Shown one piece after another: positions 1 through 10,329 of a stretch of DNA of 22,271 nt. The notes below the pieces were generated by a model. That model worked only from the letters and a program-made list of their open reading frames with translations, had not been told where the DNA came from and did not search any database. A program made the position numbers and the translations under genes. The DNA lies in NCBI GenBank assembly GCA_029747585.1, contig JAPEVF010000743.1, forward strand, positions 1 to 22,271, written 5' to 3'. How positions within the stretch are numbered: position 1 is the first letter of the stretch; each line of letters starts with the position of its first letter. The DNA comes from Pleurotus djamor. Taxonomy: Eukaryota; Basidiomycota; Agaricomycetes; Agaricales; Pleurotaceae.

Positions 1-63
1 TAACCGTAACCTAACCCTAACCCTAACCCTAACCCTAACCCTAACCCTAACCCTAACCCTAAG
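1..63. repeat. Telomere repeat tract, (CCCTAA)n
   Basis: The first 63 bases are CCCTAA repeats, the C-rich strand of a TTAGGG telomere. The C-rich strand reads 5' to 3' into the window, as expected for the left end of a chromosome. About the first 12 bases are irregular (TAACCG, then TAACC) and the rest is regular. The irregular units are at the outermost edge, so they may be read-end errors or real variant repeats. Confidence 0.97.
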
Positions 64-257
64 GCGGGAACCGATCTGGTGGGTTGGCAGCAGCGGGCGG
101 CAAGTCACCTGAGTTGGTCGCAATGGGATCAANCGACGGTGGGAGGAGGTGGGGNTGTTCGGAGCGGCTGGCTGAGGGGGAATCACGATACGTGGGACGG
201 TGAGACCCGCCCTAATGTCAAATATTCGGTTACGTTAGTCATATACTTATATTGATG
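64..257. other. GC-rich spacer between telomere and transposon
   Basis: These 194 bases separate the telomere tract from the stop codon of the accessory transposon gene. The segment is G-rich on the plus strand and contains two N bases. It should hold the 3' untranslated region of that gene and, if the transposon is complete, its terminal inverted repeat. I could not pair it convincingly with any inverted sequence right of 5022; the best match is an 11-base inverted word (69-79 against 5196-5206). No open frame worth calling was seen. Confidence 0.5.
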
Positions 258-1691
258 TCAGAAGGAAACGAACAGAGGGTCGACCTGGATAGGAAACAGN
301 CGTAAGCAACCGAAAAAGACCAGCGAGAGGACATACAAATGACGTAGAACCGGAACTATTAACTTGATTGGATGGTGGCGTTGCCACAGTTGTCGTCGCT
401 GTTGTGGGAGTGAGCGACACGTTGCGCGCCATTGATACTGGCGCAGAGATTGCCTGAGGGGGAGGGGAGAGNTCAGAACGACGTTCCGGAGAACCCAAAG
501 GTACAACTTGGATTGTCGGTACTGGAGCCACGAGCGACGAGGTTGAGCCTGAGCTCGAAGCAACTGCAGGTCGTGGTGGAGGGGTTTGGTCAGCTGTGAA
601 AATAATGGTTTTAGTTTGCATTGAAATCAGAAAGAAGGGAAGCGCACTGAAGGGGGTCGAGCGTATATCTTCCGCCTCATCGTCCTCGATCTCAATTACT
701 GGAGGTGGTGGGCTATCCAGCTCTTCTGAAGTTGCTCTTCCCTTCCCTTTATCGATTCGTGCCCGCTTGACATTCTTGCTTGAATTTTGATGGTTGCCTC
801 GCTTGCGCTTTGATGATGGCGGTGGGTGATTTGGATAGCTCTCAGGACTAGGAGAGTCGCCTGAGGCTGACAAGAGCTGTAGCATGAGCAACGGGAAGAA
901 AGAGGGAAGGACTTAGTATACGTACACGGCAACCATTTTCGGTGGGTCTGACACCAATCCGGATACTTGACAGTGCAATACCGTTCAGCCTTCCAGTCTC
1001 CGTCGCAGAAGGTGAACTCCTCGAAGCGCGATCGTAGACTATCATAGACATAGCGTTGAACCGAGTCTGGCGCGCAGCCCCATGTGTACGGGGCTTCGTT
1101 GATGCGGAGGAGTTCATTCCAAAGTCCTGTGGCGGCGTGGCTGATTCCTCGAAACCGAGATGGGTCCAGCTTGTCCCCGTTGATTGAGGTCAGAAATCCT
1201 AGCTTGGAAAACCTCCTCCCAGCATCCGTCTCTTGACCAACGTAGAAATCCCACTCCTCACGCTTGTAAAAAATGCCGTCCTCGGGTTCAATGGGGGGAG
1301 GGATGTTTGAGACTTCGGGTAGAGCTCTGATGGTTGTCGTTGTTGGGGACTTTCCATGACTCGAGAGGGCTGTTTGTAGCGTCTCTCTCAGAACTTGAGA
1401 AAGCCGCCTGTTTTTGCGCATATATTGATGTTGGCGTCGACCTCGAAGAAAAAAGAGACGCACCGCTCAGCCTCTAGCTCAATAAGAGCTTTCTCATACT
1501 TGGAAAGTAGCTGTGAGTACGCTTGCTGTGCCTGCCCACCGTCGTCATATCTGGGACGATATGGCTAAATAACAAAAATTCAGGCGAAAAAACGTGAAAA
1601 AAAAANCTTGGAATAAAGGTACCGTTCGGCTTAGAGGAAGATTTTGAGGTGGATACCCATCTGGAATTACAAAGTTGAAGTCGTTGTTCAT
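258..1691 (-). CDS. Plavaka-associated accessory protein, uncharacterised, six exons
   Basis: I rebuilt this gene on the minus strand as exons 1623-1691, 1464-1564, 926-1407, 648-866, 337-593 and 258-284. The five GT-AG introns are 58, 56, 59, 54 and 52 bases. The spliced frame is 385 codons with one terminal TGA, giving 384 residues. Residues 1-23 are a short leader and about 34-75 form a Gln/Leu/Glu-rich probable coiled coil. About 92-217 is a compact helical domain with FYKREEWDFYVG, THAA-like ISHAATGLWNELL and DWKAERYCTVKYPDW. About 218-384 is a Ser/Pro-rich tail with basic runs (KRKRG, KNVKRAR) that look like nuclear localisation signals. Similar proteins ending in a W-x-x-x-x-x-(A/C)-x-x-x-YPxW motif occur across agaricomycete genomes as hypothetical proteins, often in many copies; their function is unknown to me. 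Its place behind the transposase suggests a DNA-binding or regulatory partner. One N (472) leaves one residue undetermined. Confidence 0.75.
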
Positions 1692-1841
1692 GGTATCCTG
1701 GAATCTCGAAACAAGGCAGGTGGAGGGGAGAAGAGAGAAGGCGAGAAAGGAAGGACTCGAGTGGGATTGCCATCAACAAACGCGACACGTCTCGATCACA
1801 TGATACATCACATGCTCTGTAGGTACCAAAAACGGACAAGT
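1692..1841 (-). promoter_or_regulatory. Intergenic spacer between the two transposon genes
   Basis: This 150-base gap must hold both the transposase 3' end and the accessory gene promoter. It is too short for much regulation, so the two genes may share a readthrough transcript. It contains two near-copies of a TGTGAT-type word on the minus strand (around 1790-1815). No clear TATA box was seen. Confidence 0.3.
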
Positions 1842-4800
1842 TCAAGTAGGAGGTAGAATCTGCTGCGCGAATTCACCGTCATCTAAACCTGGCTTGTCCA
1901 CGACAAACCACAAGTCAGGAGTGTCGCCTGGGACATGCGGGAGGGGTTGCATTGAAACAACGGACTTGATTGATGAGACGGGCACCACATGCAGGTCTTG
2001 GTCACCCTGGTAGGAGCAGGCACGAAGTACTCCAAACGAATCCTGTCGAATGTCGTCGTTGGGTAGGGAGAAGAGCGATAAAAGAGCATAACCACGCAAA
2101 GGGCTCTGTAAATTTACTTGATTGAGGAAAAAGAAACGAACTTCGGCATAACGGACTTGGTTTTCAAATATGATCTAAGTAATGTCCGTTCAGAAATTTC
2201 CAGTCAAGAAAACCATAGAACGTAAGCTCACCTGAACCATCCGTGTAACTCGAAGCTCATCTTCTCGCTTCAGCTTTTCTCGCCAAGCCGAACGCGCAAT
2301 TTGTCCGTTGGGTAGTTGGAGTCGAGACCAGCGCGTGATCGAAATTACTGAGAGCGCAGCAAAAACTGCAGTAGCCTCTGGGCCAACGGGCAGTCTGTGT
2401 GGAAGCTTGTCCTTGGCGCGAAGAAGTGTGTAGCCACCGCCCAGTTCCCGAAGTCTTTCAGGAAAAGTTGGCCCGGCCTCCGAAGCGAGCTCAGGGCACA
2501 TTACTTGGAGGGCATTGACTTGAGCGCGTCGCATGCCGCGGTTTGACAGGTTTGAGAATGGGTTTGATGGTTGCTTGACCTCCTGTCCAAGGTCCCCAAT
2601 GGTTCGTTCAATAGTAAACTGAGTGTAGTAGCAACCAGGACCAACTCGTGCAGTTTCGGGGGCAATGTGTAAGAGGGTATGGATGCAGGGACGGCAGAAA
2701 TGGAGGCGGTCGAGTCGGCGCTGGTAGTAAAGCTGCTCATACTCCTCGACAAACTCAATAAAGCAGGTGTGAGCTTCTCGAAGCTGCTTTCCGGAAATTG
2801 ACCGTTGGAGAGATATGTGAACACCGCGTACAAGCTTACAGAAGTTGCGCCAAAATTGCCGAGGAAGAATTGCCCGAAAATGTCCTGGTCCAAGTCCAAA
2901 GACATAGAGAAACCATTCCGTTGCTTTGAAACCGCTGTTTATCTTCTCTGCGGGGTTACGCGGAGGACGATGGAAAGAAGAGGGAAAGTATTTCGTAGCG
3001 CTTGCGATTGCTTTCCCATGTGAAGTCCATGTGTTTCCAGTCAACGTCACCCAGGGCCAGTTTCGCTTAGAGTCTGTTGGTTCGCATCGCATCGATCCAC
3101 GCCAAAGACTGACCAAGAGCTCGGGAATATTGAGCTGGAGAAGATGCATAAGGTCCAGGACAAAACAGCGCGGGGGAGTAAAGGAAAGATCGCGACGAAG
3201 CCCACTGATCAGAGAAGGTTTGCTGAGGCCAGTATCTCGGCGATTGCGTTCAAACGCACCCCCGTCACGAGACGCTATGACCAGGTTGAGATCATTATTG
3301 TACCTTGTAGCATCTGCTGTGGGTATGTTTCGTATATCGGTATCGGGGTGATTGCTACCAGGCTGCCCATCATTCGGTCGAAGGTGCGCTGAATGGTAGT
3401 GTCCTGTGTGAGGTTTATGGCGTCCTCGCATGGGGCAACCAAGGCGGCAAGAATGAGCACCATGATGACCGACTCGTCCGTCGGCCTCGGGAATACCAAC
3501 CGCATCAGCAGTTGCAAATAGAAACCCAACGCGAGAATAAATCATTTCGTCCCTTCGTGCATCCCAGACCTTCATGCCACGCCCGTCGTTCTCTCGCTGC
3601 AGAGCCGAAACATGGTGGAGACCGCGAAAGGTAAAAGAGTCAATCATTTTAGGCTTACTTGGTCCAGGGATAAAGACGCCGGGGAGAACATGCTTCTTCT
3701 TGTAGCGTGAACCAGGCGCGATGTCTTCAATAATCCAGATAAAGATCCAAGTGTCAGAGGCTTTATTTTGATATAACTGTGCACCATCAAGAGACCCGGA
3801 TACCAGTATGTCGTCTTTCGTCAGGTTGGCTTCTTTCAGTAATTTCAGATAGTCACTGCCACAGAAGATGTCGTCGTAGACCATGTCGCTTGCATCGTTA
3901 AGCTCCGAAATCATGTCAAGAACAGCCTTTGACTTTTTGTCACGGTAGAGGAGAGTGTCACAGCCTTCGGGAGAGCGCCGAATAGCCTGAAGTTGTGGAC
4001 CAAGGGGAATAGTATGGAATTGTTGGCGAGGAACTTTTTTTTTTGTGGAGGCGAAGTTGGTCTTGATCATAGCGGTGCTCGCCGCAAATGTAGCAGGTGT
4101 CACGGTGAGCAAGCGGTCCAGTAAATGCATGACATGAGTTGATACACATGTCCTCAGCCACAGAGACGACACCAGAGATCTCCGCAACCACTTTCTTGAC
4201 GGCGTGGTATGAGAGGATAGCCGAAGTAGGGAAATATCGCAGTATTCCACGCCGAACAGCGTGGTACGTCTCCTCTGAGGCATTGGAGGTGGCAAGGAAG
4301 ATATCCAAGGAAAGGCGAGTATCCGGGTCAGATATATCGACGGGGTGCTGAGGTGGGTCTCGAAGTCGTTCCAGAGTGTCGTCGTCGAGCATCGCGGTCT
4401 CCAGAGTAGCAGATTCAATTAGTCGGATATATTCTTGAGTTAAACGAACTGATTCTATGGCAGAGAGTGGAGGAGGCAGAGCCTCGGGTGTATCGATATC
4501 TTGATCTCGTTCTTCGTTGCGCGGGCCTTCGGGAGCAAGAGGGGGAGGAGCCTCCTCCGCCGCGTCCTGTCGTTCTACGTCCGCAATGCACCCTGCATCG
4601 GGAACCTCGACATTATCTTCCTCACCATCCGACATGTTTCCCTCATCCACGTCGATTTCTGCTGTCTCAACCGTTGGTAAATCTGGAGCTGCGGCAGGGG
4701 GGTCGTGGAGTCCATTCTCGACTAGTTCTTGCCTGTTTTGAGTGGCTAGATTGGCGTCAACGTGGGGTGGTGATAAAGGAACCTAGGAAATATGAATGAA

Positions 4801-5022
4801 TGCATAGCATATATGATCGGGGCTGCGCACCTCTGATTGTTGGCGACGTTGTTGCACCTGTATCTGTGGGGGAGTGTGAGAGGCACCAGTTCTCTGCTTC
4901 CATTCGCTGTAAGTTTCAAGTTTGTGTTTAGGATCGCGAGGACGGTCACGGTGGTTTGCTCTAGTCTTGGTGCAGACGAGACGGCCGCGACACCGAATGC
5001 AGTAGCATGGCACTTGCCCCAT
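1842..5022 (-). CDS. Plavaka transposase (three exons, one homopolymer frameshift)
   Basis: On the minus strand the exons are 4831-5022, 2232-4782 and 1842-2174, with GT-AG introns of 48 and 57 bases. Allowing for one extra A in an A10 run (4035-4044), the product is about 1,024 residues. The start at 5022 places a CxC...C zinc-ribbon-like motif (CYCIRCRG) at residues 6-13. A second Cys/His cluster (CINSC...CYICGEHRY) lies near residues 270-300, just before the frameshift. The catalytic region follows: DGAQLYQNKASDTWIFIW (Asp near 396), PGVFIPGPSKPKMIDSF, FVLDLMHLLQLN (Asp near 607) and IERTIGDLGQEVKQPSNPF (Glu near 789). These match the conserved Plavaka blocks and are the likely DDE triad; this assignment is by analogy with related transposases. 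The third exon adds a Plavaka-type C-terminus (CSYQGDQDLHVVPVSSIKSV...VVDKPGLDD). It should excise and insert the element in the nucleus. If the extra base is real this copy is inactive; it may instead be a sequencing error. Confidence 0.88.
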
Positions 5023-5307
5023 ATCTGACTGAACTTAGTGGTGGATGGCGAGGGAAGGAAAGGAATATATTATTGCATTGTGACGAACAACGACAAGGGA
5101 GCCATACACGAAGGACATACATGAGAGACGAGAGGAAGAAAAGGAAGTCAGATAGATCCAGACCTTTCCATATCCGGATGGGACTTCGGCATATCCCAGA
5201 TCGGTTACTGAAGCGCCCAGATCGACCGGATAACGCCATGTCCGATTTTCACTGGGCTTGAAGACGTACACATGGGACATGCGACGGCTCCCTTCAGCTC
5301 CATGCCG
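5023..5307. other. Upstream flank of the transposase gene
   Basis: This should contain the transposase promoter and the right end of the element. An AT-rich TATA-like word (5064-5071) lies about 42 bases upstream of the start codon on the minus strand, which is close for a promoter. A minus-strand open frame starts at an ATG at 5280 and runs to 5035 (81 residues, beginning MSHVYVFKPSENRTWRYPVD); it looks protein-like but I do not recognise it, and it could be an upstream exon or a separate remnant. Confidence 0.3.
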
Positions 5308-5595
5308 TCAAATTTTGCTTTTAATTGAAGATAGCCCGGTGTATATTGACTCTTGAGGGTAAGGGAAGAGAGAGGACAGTGTACGGAAGGGGTTTCTAGA
5401 GGCGAAAGGATGAGAGCGTTTCGACGACAGAGATTGAGAGCGCAGTCCCTGATTCAGATGCATGACTCCATGACACATGGGAGTGCCATGGAAGCGTTGG
5501 GCCAGAGATCGAACAACGTCTTTCGGCCAATTTGCGTCGTCCAGCTCGAGAAAAATTCCAGTAGAACGTTGGATAGGATCATTAGGATGAGCAGG
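5308..5595 (-). pseudogene. Unrecognised coding remnant or terminal exon
   Basis: A 96-codon open frame lies on the minus strand. It begins right after a plausible splice acceptor (TAACCAG, ending at 5596) and ends at a TGA at 5308-5310. A splice donor GTATGC about 65 bases upstream and a GCTGAC branch-like word between them support an intron. The translation looks like real protein, for example ELDDANWPKDVVRSLAQRFH followed by a Ser/Arg-rich tail. There is no in-frame ATG near its beginning, so it would be an internal or last exon, or a broken gene. I do not recognise a family. It could be an old piece of another transposon. Confidence 0.27.
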
Positions 5596-8104
5596 CTGGT
5601 TACCAGTAGCGCGTTTGGATGTTCAGTCAGCTTTGAGAGGATAGAGTAGTGCATACGCAGATAACACAGGAGACATGTCGCTATATGAGAGAGACAGAGT
5701 GTCGAATGGTCCCATTGAGATTTGAGTGGGATTGTTGAAAGTCAGAGGACAAACGGAAGATGAGAAAAGAAAGAAGCGCCCGAGCGATCTGCCCTCTAAA
5801 TTTAGTATCCAACTCCGACGATTCTTGACCACGAACTGGCGCTCGACAGTAGAACGACGGCCACTACACCTCACGAAATGGAAGATACTGCTATAAATCA
5901 CAGTCTGTACTTACCTTTCCTGGTCTTGGTGTGAACCGCACTCATACCGATCGAGTTTCTCGCTCACTTATTTCGAGTGACTTATCCAAGACTCATTTCG
6001 TCTTTCGTCGACTTTTTACACCGTCTGACAAGCCTTCTGAATAACTTTGAATGACACACTCTCGTCAAGAACGCACTCAAGGCTCCTTTAGAGCAGCCTA
6101 GAGCTCCGAGCTTGCTGAGTTCCTCTCCGAACTTTTGCTTTCTCGTCACCCAGATCGACTTTCTGTCCCTTCCGACTACTCGAGCTGGAACTTTCAATTG
6201 ACATCGGCGCATATTCGGGACTGATAGGCATTCCCTCCCATACATTCTTCTTTCCCTTCGACATGCTGGCGAACGGATTGTGAGGAGCCACATGGTAAGC
6301 GTTTCCGCTACTTGTTCGACTCTTATCCACTCATGTTAATTGTTCATCACTTCTTTATCGCGTCCTCACAGGCAACGGAGGTCCATATTCGAGGATTCGC
6401 ATCCCTGACTTCTTGATACCAGTTCTACAATGCCCAGGCTGAGGAGTCGTACCACCATCTTACACGTTCCACTTGAGTCGCCTCTGCAACCAGAGTGTCC
6501 TTGTCGTACCCCTTTACCTTGTTGTGAAGGTGGTTTTTTCCTTCCACAGAAGACTGCTACCTGTGTCGTAAGACTTCCGCGGTTTTGTTTTTCTCTCCCC
6601 TGCCAACTTGGATCCCCAGGGACTCTGGAGCGTTAGCGACGGCTTCAAGCGTAGATCCTCAGCTTAAACTTCGATTAAAAATCTCCTGTGTCTTCTCTCG
6701 TAACTGCCAGCTAATCGACATCATTCGTCCATACGCAAGGGACCGAGCGACCACCTCATACGTAGGGTCGTTATCGCATCCTCTCGGTCCCTGGTACCTG
6801 GAGGTAACTCGACTCAACGGCGACGACATAACTCATCTTGGACCTCAGAACTGCATTTCCGCCGATGACGGATTTGGACGAAGCTTCAGACTACAGTCAC
6901 TCCCTGCGGTGCCTGTTATGACATTGAGTCAAAGTCTACAGAAGCTTAGGGAATCGGTGGCAGCCTTTTGTATTAATCCACGACGCACTCGCGTACCCAC
7001 TGAGGGGACGTTCGTACTTACGAGATCAAGCCACACTCGAACCCTGGCTATCTTTGAGTAACTTTCCTCTTTCAAGCTTGCACCCACTGCATGCTCGTGC
7101 GCCATGGTTGCTTGTTTCATCCCATCGATGAACATGAATCCGTACGACTACCCGCGGTGGTCATCCTACTAAAATGGTAAGATCAACCAAAAACTAGAAG
7201 AAGAAGTAGAGGAGTACACACGGTTCGTCATCTTACCTCTGGCAATGGTTCCATCTTATCAAGGTTACCGCTCCCCTATTTACCCGGCTTGAAGGCCAAA
7301 TGAATAAACCTTTATCCCGTCCAGACTCATTCTGGTGAGCTCCTACTCTGCGCGGCGAAAATGAAGACGTGCCTTACCATCAATTCTATTGTGCAAAGTA
7401 CGTCCCAAGACCAAAGTCATCGCTGTTTTCGCCGGCGATCACCACGATTTCCCACCGAGTCCACGCGAAGTAAGTAGATTTTCCCAGTACCTTTTCTGAA
7501 CGACTCAGACTTTCAAAGATAGAAATGCTTTCTCTGAAATTCGGAGTCTATACAGGTAACCATGCAGCTTTGACGGGAAGGTTGGCGGTCGTGTAACAAA
7601 GAGAATCCGTTACGAAAAGTAGATGATCTACGAAGGTGAGTCACGTCCTGCCGTTCCCCTCTGTTGTGCGACGTAGGGAGGCTTCCAGAGAGCAGACATC
7701 AGCGTCTCACTGATCCCTCCTATCACACCCTATCCCCCTGTCTTCGACAACATCGTCCGTGCGTTCCAGTGCCTTGCTTGACTGAGCAAGCTCAGCCTTC
7801 TCTCGTATCTCACAGGTAAACGGCACAGGAGAGGCTCGCACTCACACCTCACATCTTCGCGTAGCTTTTTGTGTATGTCCTCAATCTCCCTTCCCTATTT
7901 TCGGGGTAGAGAATACATATGTCTTCGACGAATTTACNGTTTTTTTTTCGCATGTACATACGCACCGTCAAAACGCGATGACCGATGACGACAAGACTTA
8001 CTCATGAGGACAAAAGGCTAGTCTCAGCTCGTAGCAACGTCGGGATGGCATTGATGAACGGAACGAGGGCGCGAAACCGGTGACATCATCAGGTTTTCGC
8101 GTCG
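5596..8104. other. Gene-poor subtelomeric stretch with intron-like signals
   Basis: No recognisable gene. On the minus strand an open frame at 6088-6330 has a protein-like, Ser-rich stretch (about residues 22-60) but no ATG at its start and no known domain. On the plus strand a 158-codon open frame (6585-7061) starts only at TTG and resembles nothing I know. Several plus-strand pairs look like short introns: GTAAGC at 6295 with CACAG at 6371, GTAAGT at about 7466 with CTCAG some 45 bases later, and GTGAGT at about 7635 with GTAG near 7676. They may mark an unannotated non-coding transcript or a decayed gene. Confidence 0.35.
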
Positions 8105-8401
8105 ATGGCACTTACGACGGCGGCTCAGTCAGCTTTCATTCATCGCTTGAAAAACAGGCCCACTCACTCACTCGGTCCGTACCCCGGTTTCCCCAGAGCA
8201 TTCCAGCATAACGGCAACGTAGATGTCTGGCGTCATTCGCATCCTTCTCCACAACAAGTGACACAGACGTTAACGGCATCCTGTGCCGATGTCGAGAATA
8301 ACCATAGCAGAGTTTGCTGCGAGGATGAGCTCCGTGCCGTGAGGTCCATCCTGAGACATCACAGGAATGCTGCTTTCACGCCAACTGGTCTGACGTACTG
8401 A
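8105..8401 (+). CDS. Small hypothetical ORF, 98 residues
   Basis: An ATG-started open frame of 98 codons ends in TGA. The product is His- and Arg-rich with four Cys in the C-terminal half (CADVENN...VCCEDE). There is no signal peptide, membrane segment or known motif. Its length is only modestly beyond chance for this base composition, no promoter or intron supports it, and flanking sequence looks non-coding. I list it because it is the best ATG-started frame in this stretch; it may well be spurious. Confidence 0.15.
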   Translation: MALTTAAQSAFIHRLKNRPTHSLGPYPGFPRAFQHNGNVDVWRHSHPSPQQVTQTLTASCADVENNHSRVCCEDELRAVRSILRHHRNAAFTPTGLTY

Positions 8402-10329
8402 TGTGAGAGAGTGGATGTCTCCGCGGACACCGTCGAACAGCGACGAGAGCCCAGCTTGTTGGAGGTGTTCCGTAAGGAACGTAACTGGCGCTGTCAGACG
8501 TGAGATGTGGGATGAGATTGGGCGGCATTGTTGAGATCGTTCAGTTCCACCCGATCGTGATCAAAACGCGTACTAAGAATAGGTCCTGACCGATCAGATG
8601 TGGGCAACAGAGGAGAGAGCCTCAGAGCGCTGGATGAAAACGTACAAGATGTGTAAGCCTGAAAGAGAAACGTCCTTAGTACTTGGAAAAGGCGAGCGTT
8701 TGAACCGAGGGTCGGATCCGGAACGGAAAGCTAGAGGGAAACCGTAAAGGCGGCGTTAAAAAAAGAGTAAACGGATGAAAAAAATACCGGAACGTCGAGC
8801 ACCTTATCTTAAGAGTAGCGAAGAGAAAGAGGAACTCATGGTGAAACGCGGCACTAAAAACAACAGCCAAAAGTCAAGAAAAACCGGGAAAAGCTGAACG
8901 CTCCAGATGTGGAAAGACGCAGTCCACACCCACTGAGCTGGCTAATAGATCCGTTAGAACGACGATGGCGGTACGTTCAGTCGTGGGTCGACCGTTCATC
9001 ATCCCAAACTCAAACGGTGCGATGTCAAGTCAAAGGCTTGTTCTAGAACATAAAACTGTCACACGGGATAAGCCAACGCGGATACGGAAAAGTGAAAAAC
9101 AAAAGAATGCAATGTCATGGGAAGGCAGACACATACCCCGAACAACGCCACACGTGTTCCAACGGTCGGTACCTTTGCCACCGATGGGAATTCTTCAGGT
9201 AACAGTCCTAATACTGACTGTGTTCCAGAAACTCATCGGATCCCGTACGCAGAGGAAGTAAATGGTCAGACATACCCCAAAAGATCGTGCACCCTTGAAC
9301 CCTTGGCGGAGAGCTCGTACTCTATATGTACGCGGGGTCAAACAAAGGCGTCGGGAGTCGGAGTGGAGGGGATCTCTCAAAACCTTAACGCATCATCCCG
9401 AACCTGATGTCTTGACCATCCGCCGCCGATGGTGTCAATAAAGCCACAAATGGACTGCCACAAATGGACTAACGCGACATTTCGTTGAAGAGTTCGATGG
9501 CTTCGTGGATGGAACACGTTCCATGATGCTGAACGCTCTCAGATGTTGCAGGGTATACGCAGGGTCAGCTTGATATCGGCCTGGAATTTTCCTGTGACGG
9601 AATGTCAGCTGGAATGAGGGTCTAAGGAGGGAGAAAGCAGAGACGGACTTTGAGTACGCGTAAATGCTCGGGAGTCGATTGAGGTCTCCTTCAAACCTCA
9701 AGGCGGGCTAGGACTGCCGGTCAACGAGATCCAAATTGATGCGCCGTGAAAACCGAAGAAAATGAGACGTTGACGCTGGATGGGTGTTGTTCTAGAATGG
9801 ACTCCCAAAGCAGAATTCGGGGTGAAAGCCGTGAGATTGGATAATGGAATGACAAGAGTAAAGAGTACTAAGCGACGAGCGATGAACGAACGAGTTGGTT
9901 CCCTCATCAACAAGCTTCCATCCCGATACCTCATCAGATGCTAAGACCAGCAGCCTTTCAAACGATGCCTCCCCATCGTGGGTAGCAAGTTGACGACCTA
10001 GTTAAGGATGAATATCAATGAGAAGACAGGTTAACGAGAGATGTCAGACGCACGACATCTGGGCCTCAACTTTACAACAAAAATGAACGGGAGGAACAAG
10101 GTAGCGTGCTTTCATCCATTGCGGGCGGAAAAGCATTCTGAGCTCGGGGAGTGAAGTATATAAGTTAATGAAGTGAAGATTCCGGAAGCCACTTGAGAGA
10201 ACGATCTTGAGAAAACAGGACAAGCCAAGGCAAGTCGAGTACGCAACATTGACCGATCCCTGGATGCCGAGCGGTTCCACAGATGTCGCTATGCCGAGTG
10301 TCAAGGAGAGTTTACGCTGAGATAATTAG
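8402..10329. other. Gene-poor stretch, purine-rich on the plus strand
   Basis: No gene could be supported. The plus strand is rich in AGA/GAA words from about 8,400 to 9,900, and many short open fragments lack a start, a conserved motif or consistent splice sites. A perfect 14-base tandem duplication lies at 9443-9470. A minus-strand frame at 9698-9934 (78 codons) is open but unrecognised. Confidence 0.35.

Larger units (their letters stand above)
258..5022 (-). mobile_element. Plavaka-type DNA transposon, two genes (minimum extent)
   Basis: The transposase gene (1842-5022) and accessory gene (258-1691) lie in tandem on the minus strand, 150 bases apart, and together form a mobile unit. The transposase carries the conserved blocks of Plavaka, a cut-and-paste superfamily related to CMC/EnSpm elements and abundant in basidiomycetes. 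The limits given are those of the coding sequences; terminal inverted repeats and target-site duplications were not identified, so the element extends somewhat beyond. The left end lies against the telomere and may be truncated. Apart from one homopolymer frameshift the coding content looks intact, which suggests a fairly young copy. Confidence 0.85.

Noticed and set aside
2501..3529. Open frames on both strands at 2501-2905, 2805-3023, 2926-3351, 3144-3392 and 3275-3529
   Set aside because: They are shadows of the transposase exon in other frames and carry no conserved motifs.
2190..4418. A 742-residue transposase starting at 4418
   Set aside because: The start would be TTG, and its first 100 or so residues are the wrong frame of the real upstream coding; the true protein begins at 5022 and changes frame at the A10 run.
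258..5022. A KDZ-type transposon with an associated TET/JBP dioxygenase
   Set aside because: The transposase blocks fit Plavaka rather than KDZ, and no 2-oxoglutarate dioxygenase motif is present in the window.
69..5206. AACCGATCTGG at 69-79 and its reverse complement at 5196-5206 as terminal inverted repeats
   Set aside because: Only 11 bases match, the flanks disagree, no target duplication is visible, and the right copy lies inside a protein-like frame.
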